From: a virus
Virus record (IMG/VR): IMGVR_UViG_3300037843_001193
Location: 1-61,868 of that record
Length of the DNA stretch: 61,868 nucleotides
Reading direction: 5' to 3' (one strand)
The notes beneath the pieces were generated by a model, which saw only the letters and a list, made by a program, of their open reading frames with translations, made no database searches and had not been told where the DNA came from. A program made the position numbers and the translations under genes. The stretch's first letter is position 1; each line of letters opens with the position of its first letter. Below, piece after piece: positions 1-6,710 of the stretch.

Positions 1-2
1 AG

Positions 3-107
3 CCTGACCCGTGCGACTACCCGGATAGCTGCACGAAGCACGGCCTGCTCGGGATAGTCGAGGATACCGTCAGTAGGTTCTGCGGAGGCACCATATGCGC
101 AAGCTGA
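3..107 (+). CDS. 3' end of a small hypothetical protein (partial)
   Basis: The reading frame is open from the window edge to a TGA at 105-107 and encodes 34 residues with five cysteines. It overlaps the next ATG by 13 bases, as many neighbours do. No family is recognised. The 5' part lies outside the window, so neither start nor function can be judged. Confidence 0.45.
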   Translation, partial: PDPCDYPDSCTKHGLLGIVEDTVSRFCGGTICAS

Positions 108-328
108 CAATCGACGGCAGGGATTGGCTGGTGAAGGTGGGGAGGAGCTTCCTGGTGGCCAAGACGGGCCACGGGGGCGTCCGGGTCAATATCCCCCTGG
201 ACAAGGTAACAGGGTATACGTGGAACACAATCGAGGAGCTACAGGACAACCATGGCCTGGAGGTCACCCCCTCCATGATGGCAGAGGCCATCCGCAAGGC
301 GGCCGAGAGGTACAAGGCGGTGCTGTGA
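95..328 (+). CDS. Small hypothetical protein, 77 aa
   Basis: The ATG follows a clear GGAGG ribosome site in the end of the preceding frame. The product is small and basic, with a beta-rich front half (MRKLTIDGRDWLVKVG) and an Ala/Arg helix at the end. The stop overlaps the next start as ATGA, so translation is probably coupled. No family is recognised; it is one of a run of short phage genes before the NAD salvage pair. Confidence 0.6.
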   Translation: MRKLTIDGRDWLVKVGRSFLVAKTGHGGVRVNIPLDKVTGYTWNTIEELQDNHGLEVTPSMMAEAIRKAAERYKAVL

Positions 329-624
329 TGGGGGTCTACGGCGACTATTCCCCTACGGACTACGAGTGGTATGACCTGGAGAACCTCTACGGCATAACCT
401 CGGTCGGCCCCGACCAGGACGATGAGGAGGAGAGCACGGCCACCAAGCCTACAACCCTGTACTGCATAGAGCAGCCCTTGCATGACGGCAGGGGGACATG
501 GTACGCCTACTTCTACCCCCATCCCAGGCTTACCGCATCCTGCGTGGGCAAGGGGGCCAGGGTCCCTGAGGCAGTGGTCAGCGAAGGAGAGGAGCAGGAG
601 GGATGCTCCCCCTCCCGAGCCTGA
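328..624 (+). CDS. Small acidic hypothetical protein, 98 aa
   Basis: It starts in an ATGA overlap with the preceding gene. The N-terminal half is acidic and Tyr-rich (DYSPTDYEWYDLENLYG), with a DDEEES stretch and then a Trp/Tyr-rich part. An upstream start in the same frame is less likely because the intervening residues overlap the previous gene and read as a shadow. No family is recognised. Confidence 0.5.
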   Translation: MGVYGDYSPTDYEWYDLENLYGITSVGPDQDDEEESTATKPTTLYCIEQPLHDGRGTWYAYFYPHPRLTASCVGKGARVPEAVVSEGEEQEGCSPSRA

Positions 625-656
625 GCCGGAGCCTTTCCAGGAGATGCTGGGGGAAT

Positions 657-851
657 ATGAAGCTCATCACGGTCAAGTTCAAGGACGGCAAGACGGTAAG
701 GATGGACGTCGCCGAGTTCGGCATGGGGGCAGGCACCCGAGCAGGCAGCCAGATGGCGGAGGTCGGCTCCGGGGGCGGCAGCGTCCTTGACCAGCTTGCC
801 TCCCTCCACGGCGGCGTCGAAGAGGTAACCGAGGGGGCGACATGTACCTAG
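657..851 (+). CDS. Small hypothetical protein, 64 aa
   Basis: The ATG at 657 is preceded by GGGGGA at a good distance and begins MKLITVKFKDGKTVRMDV, a beta-hairpin-like front. The frame is open from 603, but the extra residues look like a shadow. A Gly/Ser-rich middle is followed by an acidic end. It overlaps the membrane protein gene by ten bases. Function unknown. Confidence 0.5.
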   Translation: MKLITVKFKDGKTVRMDVAEFGMGAGTRAGSQMAEVGSGGGSVLDQLASLHGGVEEVTEGATCT

Positions 852-1228
852 CGCTTCTCCTGCTTCTCCCGCTGCTGCTGTGCTTCCTGGCGAAGTACGT
901 CTTCTGGAAGGACAGCTTCGGGTGGGCAAACCTCCTCATTACCATGGGGGCCTGCATCCTCGTCACCCTGGGCGGGCTGACCATAGAGTTCTACGGCACC
1001 ACGGCCGACACCGAGATATGGAGCGGCAGCATCACGGGCAAGGAGCGCCGGATAGTACCGTGCAGCCACTCCTACCCCTGCAACTGCCACGAGGTATGCA
1101 CGGGTTCGGGCAAGGACGAGAGCTGCTCCGAGCACTGCGACACCTGCTACGAGCACCCCTACGACGTAAGCTGGACCCTCTACTTCTCCACGGGCAACAC
1201 CATCAACATCGCCAGGGGCGGCACATGA
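842..1228 (+). CDS. Cysteine-rich membrane protein, 128 aa
   Basis: The first 55 residues hold two hydrophobic helices (LALLLLLPLLLCF and LLITMGACILVTLGGLTI). The rest is an exposed domain starting TADTEIWSGSITGKER with eight cysteines in CNC, C, C, C, CDTC spacing. From memory, this TxDTEIW/Cys-rich arrangement recurs as an uncharacterised protein in large phages, usually in longer proteins, so this copy may be short at its C end. The cysteines may bind metal or form disulfides outside the membrane. Role unknown. Confidence 0.6.
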   Translation: MYLALLLLLPLLLCFLAKYVFWKDSFGWANLLITMGACILVTLGGLTIEFYGTTADTEIWSGSITGKERRIVPCSHSYPCNCHEVCTGSGKDESCSEHCDTCYEHPYDVSWTLYFSTGNTINIARGGT

Positions 1229-1272
1229 AGGACACGAAGAAGGCCGAGCCGCTCAAGCTATTCCAGCCATGA
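1225..1272 (+). CDS. Possible 15-residue coupling peptide
   Basis: This tiny frame (MKDTKKAEPLKLFQP) starts in an ATGA overlap with the membrane protein gene and stops in an ATGA overlap with the next gene. It therefore bridges the 40-base gap. It may matter only as a translational coupler. No separate ribosome site is seen. Confidence 0.3.
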   Translation: MKDTKKAEPLKLFQP

Positions 1273-1559
1273 CGTACCTAGTTGACTACCTGGACGGCTT
1301 CCGGCCCCGCCTCACGGCAGTGCCGGAGTCCGTCTGGCGTGTCCTCAAGGCGATGGCGGACAGGTACCCCTGCGATATAATCCTGTCCGATGGCCGTACA
1401 AGGCAGGAGGAGGAGCCGCTGGAAAGGCTTGTCCTCCTCCGCAAGGGATGCCCAGGGGAGATAGTAGTAGAGCTTATGAGGGGGCGCACGGAAACGTGCA
1501 ATCCGGCCGGATTGCACGGAAACGTGCAAGGAGGGGACGGTGGAGAGCGACGAGCTTAG
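1269..1559 (+). CDS. Hypothetical protein, 96 aa
   Basis: The ATG overlaps the preceding stop as ATGA. The first 70 residues look like a compact alpha/beta domain (VPESVWRVLKAMADRYPCD, then LVLLRKGCPGEIVVEL). The last 25 residues are encoded by the tandem hairpin region and overlap the next gene, so they may be low-complexity read-through. No family is recognised. Confidence 0.5.
   Translation: MTYLVDYLDGFRPRLTAVPESVWRVLKAMADRYPCDIILSDGRTRQEEEPLERLVLLRKGCPGEIVVELMRGRTETCNPAGLHGNVQGGDGGERRA
1486..1529 (+). promoter_or_regulatory. Tandem GAAA-loop hairpins abutting a ribosome site
   Basis: Two identical stem-loops, GCACG-GAAA-CGTGC, lie at 1486-1499 and 1514-1527. The second extends to TTGCACG/CGTGCAA (1512-1529). 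Between them GTGCAATCCGG and its exact complement form a 22-base palindrome (1496-1517), so the hairpins and the central palindrome exclude each other. The second stem touches AAGGAGG (1528-1534), the ribosome site of the GTG start at 1540. A translation switch is an inference. Confidence 0.5.
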
Positions 1560-1719
1560 GGAGAAGGCGATGGTGGCCGCCCTCAAGGCGGCCATAAACA
1601 CCATGCCCTTCGGGGCCTCCATGCTGGAGTGCGCCATCGTCGCTGACATGGCCCTCGAAAGGCTGGAGGACAACCCCGAGGGGCTTAAGGCGCTGATAGA
1701 GAAGTGGGGGGACAGATAG
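1540..1719 (+). CDS. Small helical hypothetical protein, 59 aa (GTG start)
   Basis: The GTG has a textbook AAGGAGG six bases upstream. The product is almost wholly alpha-helical (ESDELREKAMVAALKAAI, then LERLEDNPEGLKALIEKWG). The stop overlaps the next GTG as TAGTG. The ribosome site borders the tandem hairpins at 1486-1529, so its translation may respond to RNA folding. Function unknown. Confidence 0.55.
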   Translation: MESDELREKAMVAALKAAINTMPFGASMLECAIVADMALERLEDNPEGLKALIEKWGDR

Positions 1720-1985
1720 TGGGACTGTGCAAGACCAACGACGACGCCACGGAGGCCACGCTCCACGGATACGTACACTGCGTGGACGGCGAGCTTGTGT
1801 TCAGGGCCAAGTTCGGGGAGAGGGACTCCGACTGGATGGACATCCCCTCCGGATGGCTAAGAAATAACCTAAACCTGCCGGAGTTCGTCGGCGGCATCAC
1901 GACGGTGGACATAGCCCTTACCGTAAAGGTAGGGCGGGCCAGGACCAGATGGGGGGCGAAGGCAGATGAAGAACATAAGGCTTGA
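1719..1985 (+). CDS. Hypothetical protein, 88 aa
   Basis: The GTG at 1719 overlaps the previous stop and follows a GGGGGG ribosome site. A GTG at 1704 is the alternative. The product looks beta-rich (ATLHGYVHCVDGELVFRAKF). Its 3' end overlaps the next gene by 20 bases. No family is recognised. Confidence 0.5.
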   Translation: MGLCKTNDDATEATLHGYVHCVDGELVFRAKFGERDSDWMDIPSGWLRNNLNLPEFVGGITTVDIALTVKVGRARTRWGAKADEEHKA

Positions 1986-2178
1986 GGTGCCGCCTAGGCA
2001 GAAGAGCATCGAGACATGTATAGCCACGCTGACCGTCGAGACCGAAGACGGGCGCACCATCCGCAAGGAGCTGGACTTCAGCGGCAACGCCATCGGCCCC
2101 ACGAGGTACGGCGCACGCCTCGTCGTCCAAGCGCTGGCAGAGGCACAGGCGGAAGAGGGGGCCAATGGACAAGCCTAG
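1966..2178 (+). CDS. Hypothetical protein, 70 aa
   Basis: A small protein with paired beta strands (CIATLTVETEDGRTIRKEL) and a C-terminal helix. GAAGG precedes the ATG. It overlaps the NAD salvage gene that follows by 14 bases and is probably in the same transcript. No family is recognised. Confidence 0.5.
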   Translation: MKNIRLEVPPRQKSIETCIATLTVETEDGRTIRKELDFSGNAIGPTRYGARLVVQALAEAQAEEGANGQA

Positions 2179-3157
2179 CTTCGGGGTCATCGTGGGGAGG
2201 TTCCAGTGCCACGAGCTTCACGACGGGCACATGGAGCTGTTCCGCATCGTGCGTGGCCGCCACAACCGTATCATCGTGTTCCTGGGGTGCAACAGGGTAG
2301 GCCCCACCCGGCACGACCCCCTGGACTTCGAGACACGCAAGCGCATGGTCCAGGCGAAGTTCCCCGACTTCACCGTCCTGCCCCTCAGGGACAAGAAGAC
2401 CGACGAGGAGTGGAGCAGGGAGCTGGACTCCCGCATCTCCGACGCCGTGGGCGAGGTGCCGGCCGAGGTCGTGCTCTACGGGAGCCGGGACAGCTTCGCC
2501 CCGTTCTACCACGGCTCGCACCCTGTCAAGGAGCTGGAGCTGCTCAACGTCCCCAAAGCGGTCAGCAGCACGGAGGTACGTGCCATCCTGACCAACACCG
2601 TCATGGAGTCGGCGGACTTCCGGGCGGGGGTCATCTACGCCATGGGGCAGCTATGGCCGAGGGTCGTAACCGTGGTGGACATCGCTGTCGTCCACAAGTG
2701 CAGGTGGGGTCCTGCCGGGGCCTCCGTGCCTGGGCTGTGCGTCCTGGTCGGCAAGAAGTCCGACGATGTCCTCTGGCGGTTTCCCGGCGGCCATGCGCTC
2801 TTCACCACCGACTCCTTCGAGGCGGACGCCAAGAAGGAGGTCTTCGAGGAGACGGGCCTGGACGTCCACAGCATCGAGTATGTCGGCTCCCGCAGGGTGG
2901 ATAGCTGGCGCTGGAAGTCCGAGCCTTCCGAGGGCTACAAGACCCTGTTCTTCGTCGCCGAGAGCATGACGATGGGCGGGCACGGGGCGGACGACCTTCC
3001 CGTGACCCAGTGGTTCCGCCTCGACGACCTGACCGAGGACGACATCGAGAAGGAGCACAAGCCCCTCTTCAGGATGCTCGTCGGCCACGTCACCGGGAAG
3101 TGGGGGTATGGCCTGAGGAAGAAGGAGGAGGCATATGCCGCAGCCGTTGAGGATTAA
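2165..3157 (+). CDS. nadM: Bifunctional NMN adenylyltransferase / Nudix hydrolase
   Basis: The N-terminal half (residues 1 to about 170) is a NadM-type adenylyltransferase, which joins NMN and ATP to make NAD. It shows GRFQCHELHDGH at 11-22 (the GRFQ..H.GH nucleotide site) and AVSSTEVR near 140 (the ISST..R signature). The C-terminal half is a Nudix domain with GGHALFTTDSF followed by KEVFEETGL, one residue longer than the usual box and with Lys for Arg; such domains often cleave ADP-ribose. The same fusion is known from phages such as KVP40. The gene overlaps nadV by 23 bases. Together they can rebuild NAD from nicotinamide. Confidence 0.92.
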   Translation: MDKPSFGVIVGRFQCHELHDGHMELFRIVRGRHNRIIVFLGCNRVGPTRHDPLDFETRKRMVQAKFPDFTVLPLRDKKTDEEWSRELDSRISDAVGEVPAEVVLYGSRDSFAPFYHGSHPVKELELLNVPKAVSSTEVRAILTNTVMESADFRAGVIYAMGQLWPRVVTVVDIAVVHKCRWGPAGASVPGLCVLVGKKSDDVLWRFPGGHALFTTDSFEADAKKEVFEETGLDVHSIEYVGSRRVDSWRWKSEPSEGYKTLFFVAESMTMGGHGADDLPVTQWFRLDDLTEDDIEKEHKPLFRMLVGHVTGKWGYGLRKKEEAYAAAVED

Positions 3158-4568
3158 CCCGCTGGAGAGGGACGACAGCTACAAGGACTCCCACTGGTTC
3201 CAGTACCCCAAGGACACGGAGGTAGTCTACAGCTACCTTGCGTCCCGTGGGGGCTTCTGGAAGCATGCCATGTTCTTCGGCCTCCAGTACTACCTGATGG
3301 CCTACCTTGAGGGAAAGGTGTTCACCCCGCAGGACGTCGCCGGGGCGGCCGACCATGCCAAGGAGCACTTCGGCAGCGGCAGCATCTTCAACCGTGACGG
3401 GTGGCTGCGCCTCTATGCCAAGCATGACGGCAGGCTGCCGCTGCGCATCCGGGCGGTCCCGGAGGGCACTGTCGTCCCTGTCAAGAACGTCCTTATGACG
3501 ATAGAGAACACGGACCCCGAGTTCCCGTGGCTCACCAACTGGGCGGAGACGCTGCTGCTCAAGGTCTGGTACCCCATCACCGTGGCCACCCTGTCCTTCG
3601 AGATAAGGCAGGCCATCGGGGCGGACCTGGTCAGGACCGGCACCCCCTCCCTCCTGGACTTCAAGCTGCATGACTTCGGCTATAGGGGGGTATCGTCCGA
3701 GGAGACGGCAGCGATAGGCGGTGCGGCCCACCTCGTCAACTTCCTGGGCACCGATACCAAGGCTGCCCTGGCGATGCTGAGGCAGTACTACGACGAGCCG
3801 ATGGCAGGCTTCTCCATCCCCGCCATGGAGCATAGCACCGTCACCTCCTGGGGCGAGGAGCACGAGGGGGATGCCTACGAGAACATGCTCAATGCCGTCC
3901 CCAAGGGACTCGTGGCATGCGTCATCGACTCCTACGACGCCTACCGGGCGGTCCGGGAGATATTCGGCGACCGCCTGAGGGAGCACGTGCTGCGCCGGGA
4001 CGGCGTGGTGGTGCTGCGCCCTGACAGCGGCGAGCCTACCGTCATGCTTGAGGACATCTTCAACATAGTGGCGGAGAGGTTCGGCTTCGAGACCCACCCC
4101 AAGGGCTGGAAGCTGCTGCCTGCGCAGGTCAGGGCCATCCAGGGAGACGGGGTCAACTACCAGAACATCCTCCGTATCAACTCGCATCTTACCCGTGCAG
4201 GCTGGAGCATGGACAACTGGGGCTACGGGATGGGAGGGGCACTCCTCCAGCAGCTAAACCGTGACACCATGCGCTTTGCCATCAAGTGCTCCGCCGTCCG
4301 CAGGGGAGGATGGTGGCAAGACGTATACAAGACTACCATGGCTGACCCGACCAAGGCCAGCCTGGCAGGACGCTTCGACCTTATCCGCTACCCGGACGGG
4401 GAGATGGAGACGGTCGAGTCGGACGGCTGGGACACCCGCAGCCAACCCGGCTGCATCAACGCCCTGGATACGGTGTTCGAGGACGGGGCCATCAAGCGGC
4501 ACCAGACCCTCGGGCAGGTAAGGGAGCTGGCACGCACCTACGACCGGTTCGGGGAGGAGGAGCAGTGA
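3135..4568 (+). CDS. nadV: Nicotinamide phosphoribosyltransferase
   Basis: Full-length NAMPT (477 residues, usual size). It converts nicotinamide and PRPP to NMN. Family signatures are DDSYKDSHWFQYP near 13-25, LHDFGYRGVSSEE, SIPAMEHSTVTSW, VIDSYD, LRPDSGEP and QGDGVNY. It starts inside the end of nadM and is translated with it, so its product NMN would feed that enzyme directly. This two-step nicotinamide route is the one called NARP2 where phages use it to restore NAD after host defence depletes it. That use here is inferred. Confidence 0.94.
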   Translation: MPQPLRINPLERDDSYKDSHWFQYPKDTEVVYSYLASRGGFWKHAMFFGLQYYLMAYLEGKVFTPQDVAGAADHAKEHFGSGSIFNRDGWLRLYAKHDGRLPLRIRAVPEGTVVPVKNVLMTIENTDPEFPWLTNWAETLLLKVWYPITVATLSFEIRQAIGADLVRTGTPSLLDFKLHDFGYRGVSSEETAAIGGAAHLVNFLGTDTKAALAMLRQYYDEPMAGFSIPAMEHSTVTSWGEEHEGDAYENMLNAVPKGLVACVIDSYDAYRAVREIFGDRLREHVLRRDGVVVLRPDSGEPTVMLEDIFNIVAERFGFETHPKGWKLLPAQVRAIQGDGVNYQNILRINSHLTRAGWSMDNWGYGMGGALLQQLNRDTMRFAIKCSAVRRGGWWQDVYKTTMADPTKASLAGRFDLIRYPDGEMETVESDGWDTRSQPGCINALDTVFEDGAIKRHQTLGQVRELARTYDRFGEEEQ

Positions 4569-4792
4569 CTACGACTATCGAGACAAAGACAGCCGAGGTG
4601 ACCTTCGAGGTCAGGGTGGAGTGCTCGGAGTGCGGGGCAGAGCTGGAGGCCGAGTACACCGAGAGCACCTCCTACGGGCGGACCACCAGGACGCTCAGCG
4701 TGGAGGCCTGCGAGAAGTGCCTCGACAAGGCCACCTCCGAGGCCAAGGAGGAGGGCAGGCACGAGGCAGAGGAAGAGGCAGAGACCCCATGA
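4565..4792 (+). CDS. Small zinc-ribbon protein, 75 aa (GTG start)
   Basis: The GTG overlaps the nadV stop as GTGA. Two cysteine pairs, CSECG near 20 and CEKC near 51, are spaced like a zinc ribbon. The C-terminal third is a run of Glu, Ala and Lys. It is probably co-transcribed with the NAD pair. Function unknown. Confidence 0.6.
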   Translation: MTTTIETKTAEVTFEVRVECSECGAELEAEYTESTSYGRTTRTLSVEACEKCLDKATSEAKEEGRHEAEEEAETP

Positions 4793-5016
4793 CGCCCGAG
4801 CAGGAGAGGGAGCACGACAGCGTGAAGAGGATTGTCCTGGCGTTCGTCTGGACCCTCCTGGGCATGCTGCTCCTGCTCCGCCTCCAGAACGGCCTGGGCA
4901 TAGCCCTGGCGTTCGGCCTGGAGGGGCTGGGGTGGGGCATGGCGTTCCTGCTGCACTCCAAGGCCTACCCCCAGGGATTACCATTCAGACTAAAGACCAA
5001 GGAGACAAACCTATGA
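4789..5016 (+). CDS. Small membrane protein, 75 aa
   Basis: It starts in an ATGA overlap. After a charged head (MTPEQEREHDSVKR) come two adjoining hydrophobic segments (IVLAFVWTLLGMLLLLRL and LGIALAFGLEGLGWGMAFL), so it is probably an inner-membrane protein with two passes. No family is recognised. Confidence 0.55.
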   Translation: MTPEQEREHDSVKRIVLAFVWTLLGMLLLLRLQNGLGIALAFGLEGLGWGMAFLLHSKAYPQGLPFRLKTKETNL

Positions 5017-5567
5017 AATCCTCGATTATGGCAGTGCTCGCATTCCTGGTGCTGCTCCTCTCTGCCCCGGCTTGGGCACAGAGCGACGGCGACCAGCTCG
5101 TCCAGGTTCCCAAGAGGTACGTCTCGGCAGAGGGCCTCAACCACACCCAGGCCTCCCCGCAGGTATCGGAGGAGGTCCAGAAGTGGAAGGAGATTGGGCA
5201 GGGCATAGGGGTGACCTTCAAGGAGGCCCTTAACTCCGCCGTGGACACCGCCGACAGGTTCGGCGCTACCAAGGTGGGCACCTTCATCATGGTCATGGTG
5301 GCATGGCGGATAATAGGCAAGGACTTGGCGGGCATCCTCCTGGGAATCCCGTTCCTTATCGCCGGGACCTTCCTCTTTATCTACCTGCTGCGCAGGCTGT
5401 TCCTCGGCTACAGAGTGGCCAAGAGAGCAGGCTTCTTCACCAGGGAGTACGAGGAGCATGCCCCCTACAAGTTTAACTCGAACGACTCCCGGACCGTCGC
5501 CGCTGCGCTCGTGGGCGTGGCCTATTGTGTTTTTGTCCTGGCGATGCTGATAGTGATATTCCCATGA
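5013..5567 (+). CDS. Membrane protein with signal peptide, 184 aa
   Basis: AAGGAG precedes an ATG that overlaps the previous stop. Residues 1-24 form a signal peptide with a likely signal peptidase I site (SAPAWA-Q). A soluble stretch of about 65 residues is followed by two close membrane helices (GTFIMVMVAWRIIG, LLGIPFLIAGTFLFIYLL) and one more at the C end (AALVGVAYCVFVLAMLIVI). It may act in the envelope, possibly in lysis or exclusion, but nothing proves this. Confidence 0.6.
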   Translation: MKSSIMAVLAFLVLLLSAPAWAQSDGDQLVQVPKRYVSAEGLNHTQASPQVSEEVQKWKEIGQGIGVTFKEALNSAVDTADRFGATKVGTFIMVMVAWRIIGKDLAGILLGIPFLIAGTFLFIYLLRRLFLGYRVAKRAGFFTREYEEHAPYKFNSNDSRTVAAALVGVAYCVFVLAMLIVIFP

Positions 5568-6172
5568 AGCAGTACCCGGAGATTCCCGGAAGCACACATG
5601 CCCCCCTCGGGGTGCCATGCATAGCCTTCTATAAGTACGACGGCTCCAACCTTCGCTGGGAATGGTCGAGGAAAAAGGGATGGCATAAGTTCGGCACCCG
5701 TACGCAGCTATTCGACCGGACCGACCCCCTCTACGGGCAGGCGATACCCATCTTCCTCAGCACCATGGGGGACGAGATTGCTCGGCGCTCCAACGGCATA
5801 GAGCGGGGGGTCCAGAGGGTCATCTGCTTCACGGAGTTCTTCGGCCCAGGCAGCTTCGCCGGGAAGCATGTTCTGGAGGAGCCTAAGGAGCTTAGGCTCA
5901 TCGACATCAACCTCTACAAGCGGGGCCTCATGGACCCCCGCCTGTTCGCAAGGTCTTTCGGCGACCTCCCCTGGTGCGCCCAGGCCGTCTACCAGGGCAA
6001 CCTCAACCGCCAGTTCATCGAGGACGTGAGGAAGGGCGTATACCCCGTATGGGAAGGGGTCGTGGCGAAGGGCGACGGATTCATGGTCAAGGTCAAGACC
6101 CTTGCCTACCTCGCCCGGCTGAAGGAGGTCTTCGGCGGCCGGGAGGAGGACTTCGGCAGGTATTGGGAGTAA
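5564..6172 (+). CDS. RNA-ligase-like nucleotidyltransferase, 202 aa
   Basis: This carries the covalent nucleotidyltransferase motifs of the RNA/DNA ligase superfamily: motif I KYDGSN with the likely adenylated Lys24, FTEFFG (motif III type), WEGVVAKG (motif IV) and MVKVKT (motif V). The length fits a stand-alone catalytic domain without an OB fold, as in the RNA_ligase family. It probably seals or caps nicked RNA ends, for example to repair tRNA cut by host defences, but the substrate cannot be read. The start at 5564 is an ATGA overlap; a longer frame begins at 5525. Confidence 0.8.
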   Translation: MKQYPEIPGSTHAPLGVPCIAFYKYDGSNLRWEWSRKKGWHKFGTRTQLFDRTDPLYGQAIPIFLSTMGDEIARRSNGIERGVQRVICFTEFFGPGSFAGKHVLEEPKELRLIDINLYKRGLMDPRLFARSFGDLPWCAQAVYQGNLNRQFIEDVRKGVYPVWEGVVAKGDGFMVKVKTLAYLARLKEVFGGREEDFGRYWE

Positions 6173-6199
6173 GGTAAACCAAACAAAGGAGACACAAAG

Positions 6200-6430
6200 A
6201 TGGATACTTTTCTCAAGATTCTCGGGGGGGTGGTTCTCTTCCTGGTCATCCTGGTCGTCGTCGGTCTGCTGGTGGGGTACCCTGCCAAGTGGATTATAAA
6301 CTACCTGTTTGCGCCCTCGGCCTTGCAGGCGGTCTTCGGCGTCGCCAGGATTACCTTCTGGCAGGCCTTCTGGCTCAACATCCTCTGCGGGATACTGTTC
6401 AAGGCATCGGCAAGCTCTTCGGTAAAGTAA
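6200..6430 (+). CDS. Small membrane protein, 76 aa
   Basis: AAAGGAG precedes the ATG. A long hydrophobic helix (GGVVLFLVILVVVGLLVGY) is followed by a second apolar stretch containing FWQAFWLNILCGILF and a short Ser-rich tail. From memory, the ending FWQAFWLNILCG..FK recurs in small membrane proteins of other phages. Role unknown. Confidence 0.6.
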   Translation: MDTFLKILGGVVLFLVILVVVGLLVGYPAKWIINYLFAPSALQAVFGVARITFWQAFWLNILCGILFKASASSSVK

Positions 6431-6440
6431 GGGGGGCAGG

Positions 6441-6710
6441 ATGGACGAGACACCGCTAGAAAGGTACCTGCGCAGACACCGGGAGACAGAAGAGAGGGGC
6501 AGGGCGTACGGGGAGGAGATATCCGGGGCCTTCCTCCAGATATTCCGAGAGCTGAGCGAGGCCCAGGGGCACTGCAAGCACGAGTTCCAGGACTTCCCCT
6601 ACAAGGACAGCCTGGGCAACACCGTAGGCACCTTCCAGAAGTGTTCTCTGTGCGCCTACGACGAGCCTGTGTCACGGAGCAGGTTCAGGGACAGCCAGAG
6701 GGTGGCCTAG
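6441..6710 (+). CDS. Hypothetical protein with two Cys pairs, 89 aa
   Basis: GGGGGGCAGG precedes the ATG. The N-terminal half is a charged helix (LERYLRRHRETEERGRAYG). The C-terminal half holds CKHEF and CSLCAYDE, a possible metal site. Its stop TAG shares the CTAG at 6707-6710 with the stop of the converging gene. Function unknown. Confidence 0.55.
   Translation: MDETPLERYLRRHRETEERGRAYGEEISGAFLQIFRELSEAQGHCKHEFQDFPYKDSLGNTVGTFQKCSLCAYDEPVSRSRFRDSQRVA

Noticed and set aside
3090-4187. A 365-codon minus-strand frame over nadV.
   Set aside because: nadV is unmistakable over the same bases; the antisense frame lacks any motif.
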